From CAYZXL01 sp964482435 (GTDB lineage Bacteria > Auribacterota > JABMQX01): a stretch of 64,000 bases of DNA. The notes below the pieces were generated by a model. The model made no database searches and was not told the DNA's origin. It was given only the letters and a program-made list of their open reading frames with translations. The translations under genes and the position numbers were made by a program. How positions within the stretch are numbered: the first letter of the stretch is position 1; every line of letters begins with the position of its first letter. Of this stretch, positions 8,773-17,100 are shown piece after piece. Where the stretch lies: positions 1 through 64,000 of the forward strand of contig CAYZXL010000006.1 of NCBI GenBank assembly GCA_964482435.1, in the 5' to 3' direction.

Positions 8773-9365
8773 CAGACGTTGAACAGCTTAAACGTGATTT
8801 GTCGTACTACAGCGTTCTTGCCTACAACCGAGTCCTCGTCTCGTCGGCGGGGGGAAACAACAGCGCCCGAATAGGGGATTCGGACGAGTTTTTAATCACG
8901 GCGAGCGGTCTTTCTCTCGGCGACACGAAGCCAGAAAACATCATAACCATCAACGCAAAAGCAGAGAAAATCGCGGGTCCTGAGGGACTGAAACCGTCGA
9001 AAGAATCGAGGATGCACGCTGCGATTTACAGTCTCCGCCCGGACGTTAAAGCGATTGTCCACGTTCACCCGCGGTACTGCATTGCTCTATCGGTGCTTGG
9101 GGAATCCATTCCGCCGGTGACGGTCTCGGCGAAGATGAAGCTCGGAAGCATCCCCGTCCTTCCTGAATCCATGCCCGGTTCTGACGAGCTTCTGCGGGAC
9201 GTCAAGAGCGTTATTCCAACTCTCGAGCCAAGCGTCCACACGCTCCTTCTTACGAGACACGGAATCATCTCGATGGGGTCGTCAATCGTGGAAGCCTATT
9301 TGCGGGCCGACCTCGTCGAGGAAACAGCCCACCTTGCGTACCTGACCAAAGTGGCCCGGCCGTGA
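8769..9365 (+). CDS. Class II aldolase/adducin family protein
   Basis: Zinc aldolase of 198 residues, similar to L-fuculose-phosphate aldolase and the OtnC decarboxylase group. The zinc ligands are visible as His98 and His100 (IVHVHPRY) and His164 (LTRHGIIS); the catalytic acid is probably Glu79 (KPSKES). Its ATG overlaps the stop of the PdxA-family gene by 4 bp (ATGA), indicating translational coupling. In described acid-sugar pathways, OtnC decarboxylates a 3-keto-4-phospho acid after a different dehydrogenase. Having it beside a PdxA2-type enzyme, which already decarboxylates, is a mixed arrangement. It may act as a retro-aldolase on a further sugar phosphate instead. Confidence 0.85.
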   Translation: MTDVEQLKRDLSYYSVLAYNRVLVSSAGGNNSARIGDSDEFLITASGLSLGDTKPENIITINAKAEKIAGPEGLKPSKESRMHAAIYSLRPDVKAIVHVHPRYCIALSVLGESIPPVTVSAKMKLGSIPVLPESMPGSDELLRDVKSVIPTLEPSVHTLLLTRHGIISMGSSIVEAYLRADLVEETAHLAYLTKVARP

Positions 9366-9381
9366 AGAGGGAGCTGCGGCG

Positions 9382-9406
9382 GTGGCATGGGCATCTTGCC
9401 CATGAA
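9382..9406 (+). repeat. Copy 1 of a 25-bp palindromic dispersed repeat
   Basis: The 25 bp here begin GTGGCATGGGCATC and contain a self-complementary core, CATGGGC-ATCTT-GCCCATG. An identical 25-bp copy occurs in inverted orientation at 57058-57082. This copy lies just after the class II aldolase stop and upstream of the promoter for the giant secreted protein. Confidence 0.7.
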
Positions 9407-9472
9407 CGTCCAGGGGTCGCGCCAACGGCGGGATGCCACAGGTACCCAGCCGCATCTCGCGGCGGAAAAGGC

Positions 9473-9501
9473 TTGACACGATTTCATCTGCGCGCGATAC
9501 T
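9473..9501 (+). promoter_or_regulatory. Promoter for the 1405-residue secreted protein
   Basis: A perfect -35 (TTGACA, 9473-9478) is followed by a 17-bp spacer and GATACT (9496-9501) as -10, matching the consensus at 4 of 6 positions. It lies about 75 bp upstream of the ATG at 9576, whose ribosome site is GGGGAGG at 9563-9569. Confidence 0.6.
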
Positions 9502-9575
9502 TCCAACGGCCTTTCTGAGAGTTTTCGTGATATTTCACAGTGGCAACCCTGTAGGTAAATTCGGGGAGGTTGGCC

Positions 9576-12500
9576 ATGATAGCAAAGGTTTTCTGGATCT
9601 GGGGAATCGTTCTCTTCCTGGAGTTTGCCATTCCATCGTCGGCTCACTCGGTCGTCGCGGATGCGGGAGAGGACCAGTGGATTTACGGAAACGAGCAAGC
9701 CACCCTTGACGGCAGCAAGTCCATAGACGCTACCGCATTTCAGTGGACTCAGATCAAGGTTGGCAGCGAACCGACGGTAACCATCTTCAGTGCCGACCAG
9801 GCGATTGCCACGTTTGTCCCTCCGGGCAGAGAAATCGGCTATGTGCTCCTCTTCCGCCTTACGGTAACGGGCGAAACCGGGACCGATACTGACGAGGTGC
9901 AATACTTTGTCCGCGCCGTCGGTCCCACGCCGCTCAACTTGCGAGCATATCCCATTGACCGGGGAGCGGAGCTTGGCTGTCGGCTGGAATGGGACCCTGT
10001 GCCCGGCGCTGAGTGGTATGAGATTGCCTTGAAGCTCGGCACTGCGTACTTCTGGCTGTGGAAGACGGTGGAGACCCATTTCGAGTTCCTGGGGATGGCG
10101 GAGTGCACGGATGTAACTCTGCTGGTCAGGGCCATGGACAGCTACTCCGACATCGTGCCCACCGGCAATTCTCCCGGGCGCGTCCTGGCGTCGGCGGAGC
10201 TGACTTACACGGCCATGCGAAACGTGGCGTTGCCGGCCTCCCTGGGAGGCGGATATCCTCCCGTGAAGTTCGTCTGCAAGGTTTGCCCCCCGCACCCGGA
10301 TCCCCTCATCGGTTACATGAACGATGGGATTCAGGACGAATGGTGGAACAGCGGCGACGGGCAGGGCAAATACGAGGATTACTGGGGGTATTTGTGGGAG
10401 CAGCCCTATTACTTCGAGCGGATTGTCTTCTATACGGGCGAGTTCTCTTCTGAGGGCGGCTGGTTCACGAGCCTGAGCGTTCAGGTTACTGATGATGGAA
10501 CTACATGGACGCCCGTCCCGATAGTTGGCGTTCACGCCGCGTACAATTACACCGATAGTCCTGCTGGGGCGCAAGCTCTCACCAGGTACGACCTGATCAT
10601 CCCGACGGTCAGGGGGAAGGGGATAAGAATCTATGGGAGGCCGGGCGGTTGGGGCCAGTACACTTCCATTGCCGAACTGGAGGTTTATGGTCACCAGTGC
10701 CATCCTGCCGAGACTCTGATTGTCCAGGGCCTGCGTGCGACCTACGCGGAGGGCGCCACGGCGACTCTCGACGGGACCTATTCGTTCTCGACAAGGGGAC
10801 CAATCACGAGCTGGCAATGGGAGAAGGTGAGCGGCCCGGATGTGACGATCAAGGATTCGACCAGCGCCAGGGCGACGTTCACTGCCCCGATCGTTTCGTC
10901 GGACACTGTCATGCTGTTCAAGTTGACTGCCGGGGACCGGACGGAGGCGCAGAGCGATTCGTACGTTCAGATAAAGATAAAGAACCTTGTTACGACGGCG
11001 GCTGCGGGGCCCGACCAGAGAGTGTTGGGAGGGACACAGGTTACTCTCGACGGTTCCGGTTCGATGAGCACCACGGGCATCCTGGCATATCTATGGACCC
11101 AGACGGCTGGGCCAGATGCGGGAATTACGGGGAGCACGAGCGCGGTCGTCGGCTTCACTGCTCCGAGTAGGTGGAATTTCCCGGAGCAACTAAAGTTCAG
11201 GCTTGCCGTCGAGGATGGATTGGGCGGCAAAAGCAGCGACGAGGTCGTGGTGGCCGTTTACAGCTTCGCTGGCCTGGTTTCTCCGCTCGGGCCCGGATAT
11301 TTCAAGGACCTTCTCCACATGGGAAAAACGGCGGCTGATAGGGTCACGAGCCCTTTGCTCATAGACTCGGACCATCTCAGTAAGTTTGGCGGGGAGACTG
11401 TTGTGAACCCGCGTCCTGGGGAGGAGTACAACTTCACCGGCACAGACGTTACTGTCTCGGCGAATCCGGCTGTCTGGACCCCTCTTCACGACGATGCCGG
11501 CTGGTTCGGGGATGAGGCACAGGACAATTTCATCCAGTACTACCACTTGTACATCATCTCGCCGGAGGACAGAGATGTTTGCTGGCATTTCCGGCACGAC
11601 GAGGATATTCGCGTCTGGAACAATGGGGTTCTGGTTATCAGTCGCGATGGCTGGGATGGCGGTCTCGAAAGGACTTACTACGGTTTCGCGGCGGAGGAGA
11701 CCGGATTGACGAAAGGAGTAAACTCCCTGACGTTCAAGTTCCACGAGTGGGAGGGAGGCAACTACCTGGCGGTCGGGATCACCGATCCGGCTGGGAATGA
11801 GTTCAGCGACCTGGAGTACTCGTTTGGCCTGCCCGCTGGTATGGAGGACGCATACGCGGCGAGAACGCTGCCCGAGTCGTACCAACCCTGCGACACGATT
11901 TGGGTCAGTTTATCGTTCAGGGTCAATGCCGCCAATCCTCCTGTTACCGTAGTTATCAGGGAGCAGATTCCTCGGGGGATACCGGAGACGAATGTGAATG
12001 CCCCCGGGGCGACACTGGGACACGGAGCGATCTGTTGGATGGTGTCCGGGCCAGACGTGAGGACTCGGACGCTATCATATTCGCTTACAGTCCCGCCACT
12101 GACCGTGCGAGCTCTGCGCTTCGCGGGGACTGTCTCTTACGGGACGCACGCATCGGACATTCTTCTGGACGACATCGTGTATCCTGTTCTGATGGAGCCG
12201 AGAAACCTGGAAGTCGAGATGCTCATGGCGGCGCATCTGACGTGGAATGCGGCGCTTACGGAAGGCGTCCTCAAGTACAACGTTTACCGCAGCGTGAACG
12301 GCGGCGAGTGGGAGCAGATAGCTACTACCAGCACCACTTCGTTTGTTGACTCCACGGTTACCGCCGACAACAGCTATAGCTATGCGGTATCTGCGGTTGG
12401 CGTTAACGGCGTAGAAGGGCCTCGGACATATCTGATTTCCCTGCCACCGCTTCCTCCTCCTGGGGTTTTTCAGATCAGGGAAGCGGAGGACTTCAACTGG

Positions 12501-13793
12501 GGCGGAGGGAACTTCCCGTGGACGGCGGCTACGACGCTCCCTGCGATCGAGGCGCCGTACTGCGAAGACGTCGGGAGACCTGAGTATTACGATTACTTCT
12601 ATACGGGAAACGACTGCACCGGCTGGTTTCCGGAGTTTCCTTGCCATCGGCGTGGCGTGGACCCGGTGGCGGTTTATACCCCCGGGCCGTTCGACCCGCC
12701 AGACTTTTACTGCTCGTACATCCTGATGGACGCGTGCAACTGGTTTCGGTACGGCTTCAACGTCACGCAGCCCGGATGGATAAAGCTGTCATTCCATGTC
12801 GAATGCCGTGGCGGGGGGACAATCGCGGCGTACTGGGATGAGAAGCTTGTCGGAACCGGAAGCTTTGACACCGGCAACGCGGGTTTTTTCACGTGGGTGG
12901 CGATGGAGCAATTCGTGGAGACGGCAACCGGTGTGCATCATCTACGGGTCAAGTCACTGGCGGACGACATCGCTTTCCGTGCGATTGTGGTTGGGTTCAA
13001 CTGGAGTCCTCCCAGGTGGGAGACGATATGGGCTGACAACTTCGACCAGTACGCGAGCGACGCTGACGTGAAAGTTGCGGGCTGGACTATCGAGAACGGC
13101 TCTGGCCATCCTGATGCGGCATGGCAACTGTTGGACTGCGACTGGTTCAGCTGGCAGTTCCCCGGGGAGCCGACCGGAGGACTTTTCAAGCACTTTATGA
13201 TGACTGACAGCGACCTCGCCCCCGAAGCGTATATGGACGAGAGGTTGATAAGTCCGGAAATAGACTGCACCGAGCACTTGAGAGTGGAGTTGAGGTTCGT
13301 CAGGAACTACAAGACGTACAACGACCCTGAGCGTCTTCAGGTAGCGGAGGTTGACATTCGCGTCCTGGACGACGGGGCCTGGGGTGAGTGGGTGAGCCTC
13401 CTCCACTGGGACAGGAACAGCGGAGACAGCAGCGGCTGCGAGAAGGTGTACATAGCGCCTTATGCTGACGGGGAGAAGATTCAGATTCGCTGGCGCTTCT
13501 ACCAGGCCAAGTGGGACTACTGGTTCGCGGTGGATGACATAAGGATAATCGGAGAACCTCGTCCTCTATGTCTCCCTCGGGTGTTCGTGAACAGGGCGGG
13601 CAACAGCGTTTCCCTGACGTGGTCGTGGCCGCCGCACGGCGAGCGTCCCGTTACGGTCGAATGCAGGGACGAGCTTACCAATGGCGAATGGCAGCCGGTG
13701 CCGGGGTCCTGCTGGCCTGCCTGGCGGTCCTCATGGAGCGGGGAAGAAACCGGGAGCCTTCGCCAGAGATTCTATCGCGTCCGGTTCGAGTGA
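9576..13793 (+). CDS. Large secreted multidomain protein (PKD, discoidin-like, Fn3)
   Basis: Exported protein of 1405 residues with a signal peptide over residues 1-24 (WIWGIVLFLEFAIPSSAHS). Domains are read by eye. PKD/K319-like Ig folds lie at about 25-110, 370-460 and 460-555 (each with the ATLDGS or VTLDGSGS signature). An F5/8 discoidin-like domain lies at about 215-365, a possible PA14-like or beta-sandwich region at 560-850, and an Fn3 domain at 860-960 (YNVYRSVNGGEWEQI). CBM- and MAM-like sandwiches follow up to 1330. The terminal domain ends in FYRVRFE and resembles the end of the next large protein. No catalytic site was recognised; adhesion or glycan binding is likely. ATG 9576 is chosen over TTG 9570 because the GGGGAGG spacing is right for it. 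Confidence 0.8.
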   Translation: MIAKVFWIWGIVLFLEFAIPSSAHSVVADAGEDQWIYGNEQATLDGSKSIDATAFQWTQIKVGSEPTVTIFSADQAIATFVPPGREIGYVLLFRLTVTGETGTDTDEVQYFVRAVGPTPLNLRAYPIDRGAELGCRLEWDPVPGAEWYEIALKLGTAYFWLWKTVETHFEFLGMAECTDVTLLVRAMDSYSDIVPTGNSPGRVLASAELTYTAMRNVALPASLGGGYPPVKFVCKVCPPHPDPLIGYMNDGIQDEWWNSGDGQGKYEDYWGYLWEQPYYFERIVFYTGEFSSEGGWFTSLSVQVTDDGTTWTPVPIVGVHAAYNYTDSPAGAQALTRYDLIIPTVRGKGIRIYGRPGGWGQYTSIAELEVYGHQCHPAETLIVQGLRATYAEGATATLDGTYSFSTRGPITSWQWEKVSGPDVTIKDSTSARATFTAPIVSSDTVMLFKLTAGDRTEAQSDSYVQIKIKNLVTTAAAGPDQRVLGGTQVTLDGSGSMSTTGILAYLWTQTAGPDAGITGSTSAVVGFTAPSRWNFPEQLKFRLAVEDGLGGKSSDEVVVAVYSFAGLVSPLGPGYFKDLLHMGKTAADRVTSPLLIDSDHLSKFGGETVVNPRPGEEYNFTGTDVTVSANPAVWTPLHDDAGWFGDEAQDNFIQYYHLYIISPEDRDVCWHFRHDEDIRVWNNGVLVISRDGWDGGLERTYYGFAAEETGLTKGVNSLTFKFHEWEGGNYLAVGITDPAGNEFSDLEYSFGLPAGMEDAYAARTLPESYQPCDTIWVSLSFRVNAANPPVTVVIREQIPRGIPETNVNAPGATLGHGAICWMVSGPDVRTRTLSYSLTVPPLTVRALRFAGTVSYGTHASDILLDDIVYPVLMEPRNLEVEMLMAAHLTWNAALTEGVLKYNVYRSVNGGEWEQIATTSTTSFVDSTVTADNSYSYAVSAVGVNGVEGPRTYLISLPPLPPPGVFQIREAEDFNWGGGNFPWTAATTLPAIEAPYCEDVGRPEYYDYFYTGNDCTGWFPEFPCHRRGVDPVAVYTPGPFDPPDFYCSYILMDACNWFRYGFNVTQPGWIKLSFHVECRGGGTIAAYWDEKLVGTGSFDTGNAGFFTWVAMEQFVETATGVHHLRVKSLADDIAFRAIVVGFNWSPPRWETIWADNFDQYASDADVKVAGWTIENGSGHPDAAWQLLDCDWFSWQFPGEPTGGLFKHFMMTDSDLAPEAYMDERLISPEIDCTEHLRVELRFVRNYKTYNDPERLQVAEVDIRVLDDGAWGEWVSLLHWDRNSGDSSGCEKVYIAPYADGEKIQIRWRFYQAKWDYWFAVDDIRIIGEPRPLCLPRVFVNRAGNSVSLTWSWPPHGERPVTVECRDELTNGEWQPVPGSCWPAWRSSWSGEETGSLRQRFYRVRFE

Positions 13794-13943
13794 CATCTGA
13801 AGGAACCCTGCCGGCTCCGGCTCCGGAAAGAGCTTGCTGCCTTTTTACTTGCCGGTCTGCTCCCCCTGCCGTTGCACAACCACCACCCCTGCCGGACTCC
13901 ACGGCTGCCCAGGCAGTTCTCCAAATGACGACCTGCAAAGGTC

Positions 13944-13972
13944 TTCATTCCCAACAGAAAATGTGCTATACT
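13944..13972 (+). promoter_or_regulatory. Candidate promoter for the LTD/CotH protein
   Basis: TATACT (13967-13972) is a good -10 match. The -35 is weak: TTCATT (13944-13949), with a 17-bp spacer. Transcription from here would start near 13979 and produce a leader of about 125 nt containing nested hairpins. The whole 13794-14103 gap holds no supported gene. Confidence 0.45.
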
Positions 13973-13984
13973 AATCCGTAGGAA

Positions 13985-14041
13985 GGAAAGGCAGAGCCGG
14001 TGAGAGGGCCGTTCAGCCCGGACCCCGGCGAGTGTCTTTCC
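13985..14041 (+). promoter_or_regulatory. Structured 5' leader (three nested stems)
   Basis: Three stems nest within 57 nt: GGAAAG (13985-13990) with CTTTCC (14036-14041); GCCGG (13996-14000) with CCGGC (14025-14029); and GGGC (14006-14009) with GCCC (14016-14019), enclosing a 6-nt loop. It matches no riboswitch class I recognise and may simply be a stabilising 5' structure for the following mRNA. Confidence 0.4.
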
Positions 14042-14103
14042 GCAACGGTCGCCCCACAACTTGAGCCACGGGAGCCTGAAAACAGTTCCTGAGAGAGAGC
14101 ACC

Positions 14104-17100
14104 TTGTTGCAGCCAAAATCAAATTGGATGGCCAACGCGTCACTGGTCGCGCTGGCATGCGCCTTTAGCTGCCTTCCCCTTGCCGTTTATGGTTCACCTG
14201 CGGACATCGTAATCAACGAAATTATGTACAACCCGCCGGATGACGGCTCGGGGGACGAGCTGGAATTCGTCGAGCTTCACAACAGAGGGACCGAGGCGGT
14301 TGACATCAGCGGATGGCAGCTCACTGACGGCATAACCTTCACGTTTCCGACGGGGACAATCGTGAATCCGGGGGAATACCTCGTTGTTTGCTCGGACGTG
14401 TCGGAAATGGCGTCGAAGTACGGCGTGTATAACATAATCGGACCGTTCAACGGGAGGCTCAGGAACGAAGGAGAATACTTTGCCCTGACCGACGACTCAC
14501 CGGTTCCCGTGCTGATTGACGAAGTGAGCTACGGGACAGGCGGGGAATGGCCAAGCGAAGCCGACGGGAGCGGACCATCGCTTGAGTTGGTGAATCCGTG
14601 GGCTGATAACAACCTCGGGGGAAACTGGCGAGGAAGCACTCCCCCGGAGAGCAACGGCACGCCCGGCGCGCGGAACAGTTGCTATCGGGAGAATCCTCCG
14701 CCGGCCATCATGGGCGTGACGAGGAATCCCCTCGCCCCCACCTCCACACAATCGGTAACTGTGACTGCCGCCGTCCGAGACGACACGAGCGTTCAGGAAG
14801 TCCGCTTGATGTATGTCCCTGGAGACGATCCGAATGGCGCGGGACAGACCATTTCTATGAACCGGCTCGGGGATGGGTCTTATTGCGCGACGATTCCGGC
14901 GCAGTGGAATGGGACATGGGTATGGCACACGATTGAGGCAACGGATAACCTGGGCGGCATCGGGTACTGGCCGGCTGGTGCACCGACGAGAAAGGCGTGG
15001 TATCGCGTTGAAAACCTCCCGGCGACCGATAGCGAAATTGTCATCAACGAAATCATATATCACAACAGCCTGGAGATGGGCGAGGACCTTGAATGGGTGG
15101 AGCTTTTCAACGCGGGCAGCCGAACGATTGACCTCAGCCTGTGGTGCTTGAAGGACGACGAGGACAGCCACGCGTTCTATTTGCCGATGGGGACTCCCCT
15201 TTCGCCGGGGGAATTTCTCGTCATAGCTTACGACTCCGCGAGAACGATGAGCCTTTACGGCATTCAAGACGTAATCGGCGACTTCACGTTCCGATTCAGC
15301 GACGGCGGCTCGGCTGTTCGGCTGTTCAACGCGAACGGGATTCTCGTTGACCGGGTGGAGTACGGGGATTCGTCGCCGTGGTCGGAACTGGCTGACGGTC
15401 AGGGGGCATCTCTGGAGTGCGTCAATCCCTCCGCAGACAACTTGCTTTTCAGCAACTGGGGTCCCGGTTTGTCCGGGGGCAGCCCCGGCGCCCAGAACAG
15501 CATATATTCGCCCTCCAACCACGACACGGACATCGTGATCAACGAGATGATGTATTATCCCGCGAACGAGGACGACAACGGCCAATTCGTCGAGCTGTTC
15601 AACAAGGGCAGCCAGAGTGTTGACCTGAGCGGCTGGAAAATCACGAGGGGGTTGACCCACGAGTTTCCGTGGGGGACAACGATTCCGGGGGGCGGTTACC
15701 TCGTCCTGTGCATGGACGTTGCGACCGTTCAGGGAATCTATCACTTTACCGCCCCGGCGATGCAGTGGGACATGGGGAGGCTCGACCACGGCGGCGAGAC
15801 TCTTGCCCTTGAGAATTCGGTCGGCACAACCATGGACATCGTGAAATACGACGACGAGGCGCCATGGCCGGTCGCGGCAGACGGGTTTGGCTCGTCCCTG
15901 GAATGCATAAATCCATTTGTTGACAACAATCACCCCCGAAACTGGCAGGCGAGCAGCGGCGAGCCATACTGGCAATTCGTCCAGAGGGTCGGAGTCGCCA
16001 CGTCCGGTCTTTTAACTTTCTACATGCTCGAGCCGGGAGAATGCTTGATTGACGACGTTTCCATAACTGACCCCGGAGGGACCTACAACTACGTTCCCAA
16101 TGGCACCTTTGAGACCGACGAATCCGGCTGGCAGAAGACCGGCAATCATTCCAGTTCTTACCGGGAGGCGGGACAGGGCCATTCCGGGAGAATCGCCATG
16201 CACATCGTCGCCACCGACACCGGGACAAGCAATACGAACAGCGTCAACATTTACACCGTTCCCGACCTCGTCAAGGACCAGCTCTACGTTTTGTCGTTCT
16301 GGGTAAAGCACGTGAAAGGGGGCACCAGGCTCTATTCGTGTCTCTGGAGGGGAGGGCTCGGCGGCGAGACGGTCCTGGCGGGGAGCGGGTTGCTCTGCTC
16401 CCCCGGAAGCCGCAACACGATGTATTCTCTCGACCTGCCTCCGTTCATCTCTTCGGTGGAGCACACACCGAGCATGCCCAAGCCCTCCGAGGTCGGGAAG
16501 ATTGTGGCGGCGGTCGAGGACGACGTTCAGGTCGCGTCTGTGACGCTCCAGTACAAGTCCGCGCTGTCAACAACGTGGACGACCGTCGAGATGCGAGACG
16601 ACGGGCTGAGCGGGGACGAAGCGGCAGGCGACGGGCTTTATACGGCGCTGACCACGACTTACCCCTCCCAGACGGTCGTGCAATACACCGTCACCGCCCT
16701 CGACAACGCAGGCAACAAGACGAGAAGCCCCGCCTCGAACGACCCGAAGCCCAATCACGCTTACTTTGTTTACAGCCAGGACATCGTCTCAAAGCTGCCG
16801 GTCTATTTCATGACCATCCCTAACATGGGGAGCATTGACCCCTGGAGCGATAACTACTACCCTGCCACGTTCATTTATCAGGGCAGGGTTTACGAGAACG
16901 TGGGCGTTCGATACCGCGGGCAGACCTCTCGCAGCTACCCGAAAAAGTGCCTGAAAGTCCGTTTCAACAAGGGCGACCTCTTCAGCACGTTTTTTGACGA
17001 GGTGAAATCCATTGACCTCAATGCGATGTGGGCGGACAAATCGTTCCTGCGCGAGAAGCTCTCTAACGATATGTTCAAGAAGATGGGCGTGGCGTACAGC

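Noticed and set aside
9282..10817. 511-codon open frame on the minus strand
   Set aside because: Antisense to the class II aldolase end and the secreted PKD/discoidin-like protein; the composition is Arg/Pro-rich shadow sequence without similarity.
13568..13981. 137-codon plus-strand frame after the first giant protein
   Set aside because: It overlaps the 3' end of that gene in another frame and contains the candidate promoter; no ribosome site or similarity.
14497..15975. 492-codon open frame on the minus strand
   Set aside because: It lies fully antisense to the lamin-tail region of the LTD-CotH gene and has no recognisable domain; high-GC codon structure produces such frames.
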